From Massilia sp. Mn16-1_5 (GTDB lineage Bacteria > Pseudomonadota > Gammaproteobacteria > Burkholderiales > Burkholderiaceae_D), in the NCBI RefSeq assembly GCF_004798585.1, contig NZ_PPXQ01000018.1, forward strand, positions 62,001-126,000: 64,000 bases of DNA, given 5' to 3'. The notes beneath the pieces are model-generated. The model was not told the origin of the DNA and searched no databases. It saw nothing but the letters and a program-made list of their open reading frames with translations. The position numbers and the translations under genes were made by a program. Below, in pieces: positions 45,523 through 54,093 of this stretch; the stretch's first letter is position 1, and the number at the start of each line of letters is the position of its first letter.

Positions 45523-46188
45523 ATGCATTTCTCGCACATGCACCCTGACACCGGCAGCAAGGCCGGCAAGTTCGCCCTCGTCGCCGGCCTGCACGCCCTG
45601 ATTGCCGTCGGCGTCGTCAACATGATGAACAATAAAGTCATCTCGCTGCCCTCGCTGCCTGAGGATCTGACCGTGTTCATGACGCCGGAACCGGTAAAGC
45701 CGCCGCCGGCGCCACCCGAGCCGCCGAAGCCGATGCCGCAGGTCGCGCCGCCGGAAGTCGTGGTGCCGAAAGTCGAGGTCGATATCCCGCTGCCGCCGGT
45801 CGAGAACCCGGTGCAGACGACCACCGAGGTCGCGCCTCCGCAAGCTGCGCAGCCGGCGCAGGCCGAGGCGCCGCCCCAGCCGGCCACGCCATCGACCAAC
45901 GCGGGAACGATGCGCACGGCCGTGCTGGCCGATGCCGGCAGCTGCGCCACGCCGACCTATCCGGCAGCGGCGGCCCGCAACGGCGACAGCGGCACCACGA
46001 CGCTGGCCCTGCTGGTCGGTACCGACGGACGCGTGAGCAGTGCGAAGGTGCAGGGCTCGAGCGGCTCGCGCGATCTCGACCGCGCCGCCGTCAGCGCCCT
46101 CAGTCTGTGCCGCTTCAAGCCGGCGATGAACAACGGCGTACCCGAAGCCGGCTGGGCGCAGATCGCCTACGTCTGGACGCTCGAATAG
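45523..46188 (+). CDS. TonB-family energy transducer
   Basis: A 221-residue TonB-like protein. A single N-terminal membrane helix (FALVAGLHALIAVGVVNMM) is followed by a Pro-rich periplasmic spacer (EPVKPPPAPPEPPKPMPQV) and a C-terminal TonB domain (about 130-220, with CATPTYPAAAARNGDSGTTTL, a YPAxAxRxGxxG-type motif, and the terminal FKPA region). A strong ribosome-binding site (AAGGAG) precedes the ATG. No exbBD or receptor gene is adjacent. The 253-base upstream region holds a possible promoter (TTTACT at 45408, TATATT at 45432, 18-base spacer) and nothing else recognised. Confidence 0.9.
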   Translation: MHFSHMHPDTGSKAGKFALVAGLHALIAVGVVNMMNNKVISLPSLPEDLTVFMTPEPVKPPPAPPEPPKPMPQVAPPEVVVPKVEVDIPLPPVENPVQTTTEVAPPQAAQPAQAEAPPQPATPSTNAGTMRTAVLADAGSCATPTYPAAAARNGDSGTTTLALLVGTDGRVSSAKVQGSSGSRDLDRAAVSALSLCRFKPAMNNGVPEAGWAQIAYVWTLE

Positions 46189-46208
46189 CCTCCTGATCAT
46201 CCTCTTTG

Positions 46209-46239
46209 CCCGCCATTCCTCAGCCTGGCGGGTTTTTTT
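46209..46239 (+). terminator. Rho-independent terminator after the TonB-like gene
   Basis: Stem CCCGCCA / TGGCGGG with a ten-base loop, followed by seven T. It lies 20 bases after the TonB-like stop. Confidence 0.9.
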
Positions 46240-46296
46240 GTGCCTGGGTGTTGGCGGGCTCGCGCTCGCCCTTTGAATACGACAAGGATGCAGCAG

Positions 46297-48597
46297 ATGG
46301 TTTCCGATTCTCCTTCCACGCCGGCCGGTATCGCCGCGGCCCTGCTCCTTGCCGCGTCCCTGTGCTGGCTGGCACTGTGGCCGGCGCAGCCGTCCTTGCC
46401 TGCGGTGGCGCCGATCAATGCGCCTGCGGCGCAGTTCGCGGCGGCGCGCGCGGTGGCGGACCTGGAGGCGCTGGCGCGCGCGCCGCGACCGATCGCGAGT
46501 GCGGCGAACGGCCAGGCGCGGACCTACCTGCTGGCACGCCTGCGCGCGCTCGGCGTCGAACCCCAGGTGCAACGCGCCCTCGTGCAAAAGAACTACGTCG
46601 ACTACAACGCGAACTACGAGGCGACCATGGGCGTCGTGCACAACGTACTGGTGCGCGTGCCGGGCACGGCGCCGGACCGCCTGCGCCGCCCCGCCCTGCT
46701 GCTGGCGGCGCAGCTCGACAGCGATCCCGCCAGCCTGGGCGCGAGCGGCGCGGCGCCGCTGGCCGCCCTGCTCGAGACCCTGCGCGCGCTGCGTGCCGGC
46801 GCGCCGCTCGAGAACGACGTGCTGGTGCTGTTCGCGGACGGGGAAGGTGTCGGCAGCCTCGGCATGCAGGCCTTCGCCGAGCAGCATCCCTGGGCGCGCG
46901 AGGTCGGGCTGGCGCTGCGCTTCGACGGCGCCGGCAGCGGCGGGCCGCTCACGCTCTACAATACGTATAAGGCCAACCGCGCCGCGATCGACGGCTGGCT
47001 GCGCGCGGCGCCCGACGTCGCCGGCTCCTCGCTGATGCAGGAAGTCCACCAATTGGCGCCGCATGCCCTGCGCATCGGCGCGCTCGACCGCCTGCAGGTG
47101 CCGGTGCTGCAGTTCGCGCACACGGGCCGTCCGTTCCGGCACGATCCCGCCCTCGATACGCCGCAACGTTTCGAGCGCGCCACCCTGCAGCAGATGGGCG
47201 ACACCATGCTGCGCCTGACGCGCGCATTCGGCAACGCACGCATCGATCCGATCCCGTCGACCGGGCAGGTCTACTTTGCCCTGCCCTTCGTGGGCACCGT
47301 GCACTACGACGCGGACCTGGTCTGGCCGCTGGCGCGCCTGGCCTGCCTGCTGCTGGCGGTCGCCGCCTGCGTCGCGATGCAGCGCGTGCGCCTGCGTTAT
47401 CCGGCCCTGCTCCAGGCCTTCTTCATCCTTCCTGCGATCGTCGTCGCGCTCGGCATGGGCGCCTGGCAGCTGTGGCTGCGGGTGCCGGCGCTGCACCGCG
47501 TCTGGCATCCGGCCGCGCCCCAGCACGCCCTGCCCTATCTCGCGGCGGTCTGCGCGCTGTGCACCGCCGTCTTCGTCGTCGCCCTGCGCCAGCTGGTGCG
47601 CCGTACCGGCACGGCGGCCCCCATGCTTGCCGGCCTGGCCTGCCTGGTCGTGGTCCTGCTGCTGGCGAGCTGGCTGGCGCCGGGCGCCAGCCACCTGCTG
47701 GCCTGGCCGCTGCTGGCGGCGCTGCTGTCCTTCATCGCGCTGCATGCGCAGCCCGTCGCTGCCCGGCCGGCAGCGCGGCTGGCGCTGATGCTGGCCGGGG
47801 TGCTGCCGGCTTTCGTGCTGGCGCTGCCGGCACTGCGCGACAGTTTTATGGTGCTCTCGCCGCAGCGCATGAACGTACCGATCGCGCTGCTGGCGCTGCT
47901 GCTGGGCGTGTCGGCAGCGCTCCTGATGCAGGCGCGGCGCTATCTCGCGCGCACGCTGCTGCTGGCAGGCTTGGGCGGGCTGGCGCTGACCGGCAGCGCC
48001 GGCGCAGGTGTAGGTAAAGGCGATGAACCGGCACCACTGCGCGCGAACGGCCTCGTGTATTACAAGGACATGCCGACCTGGGACGCCTACTGGCTGCATC
48101 CGGCCGGCGCGCTCGATCCGTGGGAACGGCAACTGTTCGCGAACCTGAAGCAGCCGTACGTGTTCCTGAACGTCTTCGGCTGGGACAGCCCGCCCATGTG
48201 GTACGCCTGGGCGCCGCGCGATGGCCTGCGCTTCCCGTTGGTGCGCATCCTGCGCAACGGCCAGGCGCCCGAGCGGCACGCCGACTTCACGCTGGTATCG
48301 GAGAACCGCGCGCCGCAGGTTCGCCTCAAGGTGCTCGGTGCGAGGGTAAAGCGCGCGACGATGAACGGCCGCGTGCTGCTGGACAGCGAAGCGAAGACAC
48401 TGGCCATCGTCCTGTACGGAATGGAAGACGACTTGCTGCACTTCCGGATCGACGTGGTGGGCGATCCGATCTACGCGGTGCGGATCGAAGAGGTGCTGCC
48501 CGGACTGCCCGAACGCCTGCTGCCGGCGCGTCCGGCGGCGGCGCTGGTACCGGCGAGTGGCCAGTCGATCGCGGCCGATACGCTGTGGTTCTACTAG
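46297..48597 (+). CDS. Membrane M28-family protein with degenerate metal site
   Basis: A 766-residue polytopic protein resembling ER-type M28 metallopeptidases (Fxna/Ermp1 architecture): a TM helix near 10-30, an M28-like luminal domain (about 45-310) and about eight TM helices (330-560) before a beta-rich C-terminal domain. The metal ligands are not retained. The usual His in HxD is Gln139 (AAQLDS), the GAxDN aspartate is Gly151 (LGASGA) and the catalytic EE pair is E183-G184 (DGEGVGS). Peptidase activity is therefore doubtful. The start at 46297 has AAGGA eight bases before it; ATGs at 46288 and further upstream are possible. A true M28 peptidase follows. Confidence 0.82.
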   Translation: MVSDSPSTPAGIAAALLLAASLCWLALWPAQPSLPAVAPINAPAAQFAAARAVADLEALARAPRPIASAANGQARTYLLARLRALGVEPQVQRALVQKNYVDYNANYEATMGVVHNVLVRVPGTAPDRLRRPALLLAAQLDSDPASLGASGAAPLAALLETLRALRAGAPLENDVLVLFADGEGVGSLGMQAFAEQHPWAREVGLALRFDGAGSGGPLTLYNTYKANRAAIDGWLRAAPDVAGSSLMQEVHQLAPHALRIGALDRLQVPVLQFAHTGRPFRHDPALDTPQRFERATLQQMGDTMLRLTRAFGNARIDPIPSTGQVYFALPFVGTVHYDADLVWPLARLACLLLAVAACVAMQRVRLRYPALLQAFFILPAIVVALGMGAWQLWLRVPALHRVWHPAAPQHALPYLAAVCALCTAVFVVALRQLVRRTGTAAPMLAGLACLVVVLLLASWLAPGASHLLAWPLLAALLSFIALHAQPVAARPAARLALMLAGVLPAFVLALPALRDSFMVLSPQRMNVPIALLALLLGVSAALLMQARRYLARTLLLAGLGGLALTGSAGAGVGKGDEPAPLRANGLVYYKDMPTWDAYWLHPAGALDPWERQLFANLKQPYVFLNVFGWDSPPMWYAWAPRDGLRFPLVRILRNGQAPERHADFTLVSENRAPQVRLKVLGARVKRATMNGRVLLDSEAKTLAIVLYGMEDDLLHFRIDVVGDPIYAVRIEEVLPGLPERLLPARPAAALVPASGQSIAADTLWFY

Positions 48598-48664
48598 TGC
48601 GCTTGCACTACAATGTGGCGGCACCGCAGGGTGCTGACCCCATCAATCACCGCAGCAGGATTCC

Positions 48665-50293
48665 ATGCACAAGATCGCCGTATTGACCGCCCTCGCCAGC
48701 AGCCTGGCGCTCGGCCTTTCCGTTCACGCCGCCCCCAACAAGGCACAAGCCGCCACCGTGCAGGAAGCGCCGCTGCGCGGCCACCTGTCCTTCCTCGCCT
48801 CCGACGCCCTCGAGGGCCGCGGTACCGGCCAGCGCGGCGGAGAATTGACGGTCGCTTACCTGGAGTCGCAAGCGATGGCCGCCGGCCTGAAACCGGCCAA
48901 CGGCAGCAGCTACCGCCAGGAAGTGAAAATCGCCGGCGTGCGTCCGCTGCCGCAGCAAAGCAATGTCGGCATTCTCGCCGGCGGCCAGGCGCTGCCGATG
49001 GCCTTCGGCGCCGACTGGGTGTGGGCGCCGGGCGATGCGAAGCCCGAGCACAGCATGGATGCGGAACTGGTTTTTGTGGGCTACGGCATCACCGCGCCGG
49101 AAGAAGGCTGGGACGACTACAAGGGCCTGGACGCGAAGGGCAAGATCCTCGTCATGATGGTCAACGACCCGGCCCCGACCGCCGCCGAGCCGAAGCGTTT
49201 CAATGGCGCCGGCCTCACCTACTATGGCCGCTGGACCTATAAGCTGCAGGAAGCGGCACGCCAGGGCGCGGCCGGCGTCCTGCTGATCCACACCGACGCC
49301 TCGGCCTCGTACGGCTGGAGCGTGGTCCAGAACAGCTGGGCCGCCGCCGAGCGTTTTCAACTCGCCGACGCCGATCTCGGCACCGGCATGCAGGGCTGGA
49401 TGACCGACGCCGCCGCTCGTAAACTGTTCGCGGCCGCCGGCCAGGACCTGGATAAACTGCGCGCCGCCGCCGAAGACAAGGCCTTCAAGCCCGTCGCATT
49501 GAATGCGCGCGTAAAAGGCGAGACCCGCGCGGCGGTGCGCACGCTGAGCGAATTCAACGTGGCCGGCGTGGTGCCGGGCACCGATCCGAAGCTGAAGGAC
49601 GAAGTCGTCATCTATAGCGCCCACTGGGACCACATGGGCAAGCAGGGCAGCGAGGGCGATACGATCTTCAACGGCGCCGTCGACAATGCCTCGGGCACGG
49701 CGGGCCTGCTGGCGATGGCGCAGGAAGCGGCGCGTCATCCCGCGAAGCGTTCGCAGATGTTCCTGTGGGTGGCGGCCGAAGAGCAAGGCCTGCTGGGCAG
49801 CGCGGCCTACGCGGCGCGTCCGCTGTGGCCGGCCGAAAAGACGGCGGCCAACCTGAACCTCGACAGCCTGAACTTCGTCGGCGCGGCCAAGGACATCGGC
49901 GCCTCGGGCAGCGAGCGCACGGAACTGGGCGCGATGGCGGCAGCGACGGCGAAAGCCATGGGTCTCACGATCGCCCCGGCCAAGCCGGATCTCGCCGGCG
50001 GCTACTTCCGCAGCGACCACTTCAGCTTTGCGAAAGCCGGCATCCCGGCCTTCTCGGTCGGCGGCGGCAGCGCCTGGGTGTCGAACGTCGAGGCGAACAA
50101 CGCCAAGGCCAAGGCCTATCGCGCGCGCTACCACCAGGTGAACGACGAATACGATCCGAGCTGGGATTTGAGCGGCATGGTGCAGCAGGCGCAGTTCACG
50201 CTGAACCTGGGCCGCATGGTGGCTGACTCTCCGAAGATGCCGGCCTGGAAAGCGGGCGACGCTTTCGGCAAGGTGCGCGCCGCAGCCAAGTAA
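48665..50293 (+). CDS. Secreted M28 family aminopeptidase with PA-type insert
   Basis: A 542-residue exported peptidase with signal peptide (to about residue 22). An inserted protease-associated region (about 130-270) is followed by the M28 catalytic domain: His and Asp in YSAHWDHMG (about 318), Asp in NGAVDNASGTA (340-350), the Glu pair in AAEEQGLLGS (about 377), Asp in NLDSLN and a terminal His in YHQVNDEYD (about 495). All five ligands are present, so it should be an active zinc aminopeptidase, in contrast to the upstream paralogue-like gene. It is followed by an intrinsic terminator abutting a REP hairpin. Confidence 0.92.
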   Translation: MHKIAVLTALASSLALGLSVHAAPNKAQAATVQEAPLRGHLSFLASDALEGRGTGQRGGELTVAYLESQAMAAGLKPANGSSYRQEVKIAGVRPLPQQSNVGILAGGQALPMAFGADWVWAPGDAKPEHSMDAELVFVGYGITAPEEGWDDYKGLDAKGKILVMMVNDPAPTAAEPKRFNGAGLTYYGRWTYKLQEAARQGAAGVLLIHTDASASYGWSVVQNSWAAAERFQLADADLGTGMQGWMTDAAARKLFAAAGQDLDKLRAAAEDKAFKPVALNARVKGETRAAVRTLSEFNVAGVVPGTDPKLKDEVVIYSAHWDHMGKQGSEGDTIFNGAVDNASGTAGLLAMAQEAARHPAKRSQMFLWVAAEEQGLLGSAAYAARPLWPAEKTAANLNLDSLNFVGAAKDIGASGSERTELGAMAAATAKAMGLTIAPAKPDLAGGYFRSDHFSFAKAGIPAFSVGGGSAWVSNVEANNAKAKAYRARYHQVNDEYDPSWDLSGMVQQAQFTLNLGRMVADSPKMPAWKAGDAFGKVRAAAK

Positions 50294-50295
50294 AT

Positions 50296-50330
50296 AAAAA
50301 ACGCCCGGTCCGCAATAACCGGGCGTTTTT
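50296..50330 (+). terminator. Rho-independent terminator after the M28 peptidase gene
   Basis: Perfect stem ACGCCCGGT / ACCGGGCGT flanked by AAAAA and TTTTT. It overlaps the TAA-proximal region and ends exactly where the REP hairpin at 50331 begins. Confidence 0.93.
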
Positions 50331-50358
50331 GTAGGGTGGGCACTCCGTGCCCACGCGG
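50331..50358 (+). repeat. REP-like hairpin next to the M28 terminator
   Basis: GTAGG foot, stem GTGGGCAC / GTGCCCAC around a four-base loop, then GCGG. Intact GTAG foot; lies in the convergent region between the M28 gene and sodC. Same layout as the copies flanking the RAYT gene. Confidence 0.82.
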
Positions 50359-50432
50359 TACGGTGCATGCACATGGCACGCGCTTGCTGATGAAATATTC
50401 TTTCCTGCGAGTGATCTTCGTGAAATTTTATT

Positions 50433-50963
50433 TCACTCGATAATCCCGCACACAATCCTCGCTCCACCGCCACCGAGCGGCGCCGGGTGATCCGAGTGAT
50501 TGTCCCCGCCCGCATGCACCATCAGCGCCTTGCCCTTCACGTCCGCCAGCTTTTTCAGCCGCGGCGCCAGCACCGGATTGTTGGCTGCTCCCGCGCTGTC
50601 GACATACAGCGCCGGCAAATCGCCGATATGCCCATCGCCCCACGGCAGTCCGTGCTTCTTGCTCTTGGTGGTATCCAAGTGCCCGCCCGCGGCACCGGCC
50701 GGCACCGGCTTGCCGTCCTTCTGGTTCGTATCGCAGCTGCCCGTCTCGTGCACGTGGAAACCGTGCACGCCCGGCGGCAGGCCGGTGAGCGCGGGCGTGA
50801 ACACCAGGCCGAATTTCGAGTCGCTGATCGTCACCGTGCCGGCCGACTTGCCGACGCCGGCCTCCGACACCGTATTCATCGTCGCGCGCAGTTCGGCGGC
50901 GTGCACGCTTGCGGCCGCCCAGGCCGAACTCAGTACCAGTGCGCAGATCCATTGAGCTTTCAT
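50433..50963 (-). CDS. sodC: Periplasmic Cu/Zn superoxide dismutase
   Basis: A 176-residue exported SodC with a signal peptide (to about SVHA). Copper and zinc ligands are visible: [11 protein letters not shown] (with the structural Cys), GGHLD, the zinc loop [11 protein letters not shown] and [13 protein letters not shown] near the C-terminus. The second disulfide Cys is in RIVCGI. It dismutates superoxide in the periplasm. It is convergent with the M28 peptidase gene; the 139-base gap holds the terminator and a REP hairpin. The 109-base upstream region shows no clear motif. Confidence 0.96.
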   Translation of the reverse strand: MKAQWICALVLSSAWAAASVHAAELRATMNTVSEAGVGKSAGTVTISDSKFGLVFTPALTGLPPGVHGFHVHETGSCDTNQKDGKPVPAGAAGGHLDTTKSKKHGLPWGDGHIGDLPALYVDSAGAANNPVLAPRLKKLADVKGKALMVHAGGDNHSDHPAPLGGGGARIVCGIIE

Positions 50964-51072
50964 GTCACTCCCTTTCAGTCGTCGAATTATTGAACGAGAT
51001 GCGCCAACGCGGACCAGTGTAGTGCATTCGAAACGATGAGGGAGCCCGGCTTGGACGTACAGGATGCAGCTC

Positions 51073-51630
51073 TTAGTTCGCAGCGAGTTCCGCCAGCACG
51101 GTCTCCGTGTCCTTGACCGCCGCGTAATCGCTCATCAGGTTGGCGAGCGCCATCGCATGCACCTCGTCGGCCGTGCGCTCGACGCCCGCGTAATCGCGCA
51201 TCGCATAGGCATAGGTCGCATCGGCGACGACGACCGTTTTAAAACCCAGGTTGCCGGCCGTGCGTGCGCTCGATTCCACCGAGTTGTTCGTACTGACGCC
51301 AACGATGACCAACGCATCCAATCCGCGCACCCGCAGCCAGCGCTCGAGCGCGGTGTTGATGAAGGCATCCGGCACGTTTTTCTCGACCACGTGCTCGTGC
51401 GCCAGCGGCTGCAGCGCGTCCTGGAACGCGACGCCGGATTGGCCCGGCGCGAAGAACGAGGTCGACGAGCGCGAGATGTGGCGCACATGGACGACGGGCG
51501 CCGCGGCGGCACGCCAGGCCCGCAGCAGCCGGCCGATATTGTCTTCCGCCTGCGGATTGTTGCGGCTGCCCGCGGCGGGATTCGCCATGCCCTTTTGCAT
51601 GTCGATGATGATGAGGCATGGCTTGTTCAT
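51073..51630 (-). CDS. Isochorismatase-fold cysteine-hydrolase family protein with Ser at the nucleophile position
   Basis: A 185-residue Rossmann-like hydrolase of the isochorismatase/nicotinamidase superfamily. Catalytic-triad Asp10 (IIIDMQ) and Lys84 (VEKNVPDAF) are present, but the usual Cys in the GVxTxxCV motif is Ser117 ([14 protein letters not shown]). Classic cysteine-hydrolase chemistry would therefore be lost or altered; isochorismatases proper also lack that Cys. The frame is open much further upstream, but [12 protein letters not shown] is the family start. It overlaps the acetyltransferase gene upstream by four bases. Confidence 0.88.
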   Translation of the reverse strand: MNKPCLIIIDMQKGMANPAAGSRNNPQAEDNIGRLLRAWRAAAAPVVHVRHISRSSTSFFAPGQSGVAFQDALQPLAHEHVVEKNVPDAFINTALERWLRVRGLDALVIVGVSTNNSVESSARTAGNLGFKTVVVADATYAYAMRDYAGVERTADEVHAMALANLMSDYAAVKDTETVLAELAAN

Positions 51631-52148
51631 CGTGGTCCTTGCATGTCTTCGAGTTTGAGCTGCCAGTAGCCGACGTCGATCCAGCGACCGAACTTCAGGC
51701 CGACCTCGCTGAAGTGCGCAACCTTCCGAAAACCCAGCCGCTCGTGCAGGCGCACGCTGGCCTCGTTGGGCTGGGCGATGCCGCCGATGACGAGGTGCAG
51801 GCCCCGCCGGCGCAGTTCCGTCAACAGGGCTTCGTACAGCGCGGTGCCGGCGGCCTTGCCGGCGTAGTCGGGATCGACATAGACCGAGCTTTCGACGGCG
51901 AAGCGATAGGCGGCGCGCACGCGCCACTTGGTGGCGTAGGCGTAGCCGATCAGCTTGTCGTCCTCGCACATGACGAGCCAGGGCAGGTTCGCCTCGGCCA
52001 CGCCGGCGATGCGCAGGACCATGTCGGCAGGCGCCACGGGTTCCTCTTCGAAGGAGATGGTCGTGGTCGCGACGTAGTGGTTGTAGATGGCGCAGATGCG
52101 TTCGGCATCGGCAGCGGTGGCGGGACGGATCGTGCGGGTCGAGATCAT
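51627..52148 (-). CDS. GNAT N-acetyltransferase, phosphinothricin-acetyltransferase-like
   Basis: A 173-residue GNAT enzyme. The N-terminus (TIRPATAADAERICAIYNHYV) and the acetyl-CoA loop region (VDPDYAGKAAGTALYEALL) match the Pat/MddA group, which acetylates methionine sulfone/sulfoximine and phosphinothricin. NEASVRLHERLGFRKVAHFSEVGLKFGRW is the characteristic C-terminal block. The actual substrate is not assured. It shares four bases with the isochorismatase-fold gene, so the two are coupled. Confidence 0.9.
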   Translation of the reverse strand: MISTRTIRPATAADAERICAIYNHYVATTTISFEEEPVAPADMVLRIAGVAEANLPWLVMCEDDKLIGYAYATKWRVRAAYRFAVESSVYVDPDYAGKAAGTALYEALLTELRRRGLHLVIGGIAQPNEASVRLHERLGFRKVAHFSEVGLKFGRWIDVGYWQLKLEDMQGPR

Positions 52149-52274
52149 TCGAAAGCCGGTTGGTTGCTAAATGAACATCAGGAAACTATTTTCGCACAGC
52201 ATGTCGCGCTTGCCCATGATGCGCTACTTCGGACAGGCACCTGATCAGGCTCAATTGCCGAGCTTGGTCGCCCG

Positions 52275-52302
52275 TTACACTCGACGCACAGAACGTTATA
52301 TT
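52275..52302 (+). promoter_or_regulatory. Candidate promoter of the csg operon
   Basis: TTACAC, a 16-base spacer and TATATT, 13 bases before the csgE ATG. A transcript from it would have a leader of only about seven bases, and no Shine-Dalgarno precedes csgE. No CsgD gene is present in the window. Confidence 0.4.
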
Positions 52303-52315
52303 TTTTATACCAATT

Positions 52316-52738
52316 ATGAACCTCTCGGGACGCATCGATCGCGTCTTCCGCTCCCTGGCTTTGTCGATCTTCACGGTCGCGTCGGCGAACGCGGCCGAGT
52401 CCACCACCCGCGTCGATGCCTGGGGCCTCGTCACCTGCCAGGCCGTCACGGTCGCGGGCCACGAATTCTGCGATGTCCTGGGCGCGGAATGGCGCGACAA
52501 ACCGGGCAGCGAGCGCTACACGATCGCCATCCGCGAGCGGCCCTCGGCCCGCTGGGGCACGCAAGTCTGGATCGACTACGCCCAGCGCCGGGTGTACCAG
52601 GCGCAGCTGCCGCCGGCGCGCGCCGGGCTGAAAGAACTCGGCGCCAGCGCCGCCGAAAGCGTCTACCAGGCCATCCTCGAGATCGAGCGCCAGCGGCAGT
52701 TCGTGCGCGATGCCGATCTTGCGCCTGACGAATTCTGA
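52316..52738 (+). CDS. csgE: Curli assembly chaperone CsgE
   Basis: A 140-residue periplasmic protein that caps and gates the CsgG secretion channel. A signal peptide (to about residue 26, ANA) is followed by the mature region. The segment TIAIRERPSARWGTQVWIDY is nearly the family signature (ERPSARWGS in E. coli), and the C-terminal DADLAPDEF matches GDLAHDEF of E. coli CsgE. It heads the curli operon, with csgF 21 bases after it. No Shine-Dalgarno is visible before the ATG and a promoter-like TATATT ends 13 bases upstream, so translation may be leaderless. Confidence 0.93.
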   Translation: MNLSGRIDRVFRSLALSIFTVASANAAESTTRVDAWGLVTCQAVTVAGHEFCDVLGAEWRDKPGSERYTIAIRERPSARWGTQVWIDYAQRRVYQAQLPPARAGLKELGASAAESVYQAILEIERQRQFVRDADLAPDEF

Positions 52739-52759
52739 TCTGCCATGAAGGAGCGAGCA

Positions 52760-53185
52760 ATGCCCGTCCGATTACCCCTGAGCTTCGCCTGCGGCGTCCT
52801 GCTGTGGAGCGGCGCCGCATGCGCGACCGAACTCGTCTACGTGCCGGTCAACCCGAATTTCGGCGGGTCTCCCTTGAACGGTTCCAATCTGCTCGCGGTG
52901 GCATCGGCCACCAACAAGCATGACACCCAGGGCGGCCCCGGCTCCTCGCTCCTGAACCAGTCGCCGCTGGCGCAGTTCAACCAGACCCTCGAACGCATGG
53001 TGCTCAGCCAGCTCGCCACCTCGGCCACCTCGAAGCTGATGGGGCCGGACGGCAAGCTCGTGCCCGGCAGCTTTACGACCGAGAACTTCATCATTACCGT
53101 CACCGACCTCGGCGGCGGCATGCTGCGCGTGACGACCACCGACAAGGCGACCGGCGCCGTCACCTCCTTCGAGGTCTCGCAATGA
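52760..53185 (+). CDS. csgF: Curli nucleation/anchoring protein CsgF
   Basis: A 141-residue protein that threads into CsgG and couples the curlin nucleator to the pore. After a signal peptide (to about CA), LVYVPVNPNFGGSPLNGSNLL matches the CsgF core (NPNFGGNP), and the C-terminal TVTDLGGGMLRVTTTDKATG matches the family. The ATG at 52760 is chosen because AAGGAG lies six bases upstream; an ATG at 52745 is in frame but overlaps that site. The stop overlaps csgG in an ATGA. Confidence 0.93.
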   Translation: MPVRLPLSFACGVLLWSGAACATELVYVPVNPNFGGSPLNGSNLLAVASATNKHDTQGGPGSSLLNQSPLAQFNQTLERMVLSQLATSATSKLMGPDGKLVPGSFTTENFIITVTDLGGGMLRVTTTDKATGAVTSFEVSQ

Positions 53186-54093
53186 ACGCCCTGCGCCCGG
53201 CATCACTCACAGCGTTGGCGCTTCTGCTCCTGATCGGCGGATGCGCCCACCCTCCCTCGACGGTCCGCGACAACGCCCAGCTCACGCCCGCAACCAGCAT
53301 CACCCGCGACCTGCTGAAACTGCCTGCGCCCAAGGGCAAGATCGCCGTGGCCGTGTACGGCATCCGCGACCAGACCGGCCAATACAAACCCGCGCCGGAC
53401 AGTTCCTTCTCGACCGCGGTGACGCAGGGCGCCTCGTCGATGCTGATCCGGGCGCTGCAGGATTCGGGCTGGTTCATCCCGGTCGAACGCGAGAACCTGC
53501 AAAACCTGCTGACCGAACGCAAGATCGTGCGCGCGCTGGAAATGCCGCAGCCGCCGGGCACCCCGGAGGTCAAGATCCCGCCGTTGCTGGCGGCTTCCGT
53601 CCTGATCGAGGGCGGCATCGTGGCCTATGAAAGCAATGTGCGCACTGGCGGCGTGGGCGCGCGCTTCCTCGGCGTCGGCCTGTCGACCCAATACCGGGTC
53701 GACCAGGTGACGGTCAGCCTGCGCTCGGTCGACATCCGCAGCGGCCAGATCCTGCAGAGCGTGTCGACCACCAAGAGCATTTATTCGTACGAGCTGCACC
53801 CCAGTGTTTTTAAATTCGTCAACGTCAAGGACCTCGCCGAATTCGAGGCCGGCACCACCCGCAACGAACCGGCGCAGTTGTGCGTCAGCGAGGCGATCGA
53901 GGCGGCCGTGGCGCACCTGGTGGCGCAGGGAATCCAGGCCGGCAACTGGACGCTGCAGGACGAGGCCGAGAGGGCCAATCCGATTCTTAAACGCTATCTG
54001 GCCGCGGGCCCGGCACCACGTAGCGCACCACGCGTTGCCGCAGCGGCCGAGGAGCACCGGGTTGCGGACGCCATGTCCGGGAGCGCGCCATGA
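53182..54093 (+). CDS. csgG: Curli secretion channel lipoprotein CsgG
   Basis: A 303-residue outer-membrane lipoprotein that forms the curlin export channel. The lipobox LLLIGGC places the lipidated Cys at residue 21. Family landmarks are VAVYGIRDQTGQYKPAPDSSFSTAVTQG, SSMLIRALQDSGWFIPVERENLQNLLTERKI and the constriction-proximal FSTAVTQG region. A C-terminal extension beyond LKRYLAAG (about 270-303) is Ala/Arg rich and longer than in E. coli. Overlaps csgF and csgB by four bases each. Confidence 0.95.
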   Translation: MNALRPASLTALALLLLIGGCAHPPSTVRDNAQLTPATSITRDLLKLPAPKGKIAVAVYGIRDQTGQYKPAPDSSFSTAVTQGASSMLIRALQDSGWFIPVERENLQNLLTERKIVRALEMPQPPGTPEVKIPPLLAASVLIEGGIVAYESNVRTGGVGARFLGVGLSTQYRVDQVTVSLRSVDIRSGQILQSVSTTKSIYSYELHPSVFKFVNVKDLAEFEAGTTRNEPAQLCVSEAIEAAVAHLVAQGIQAGNWTLQDEAERANPILKRYLAAGPAPRSAPRVAAAAEEHRVADAMSGSAP

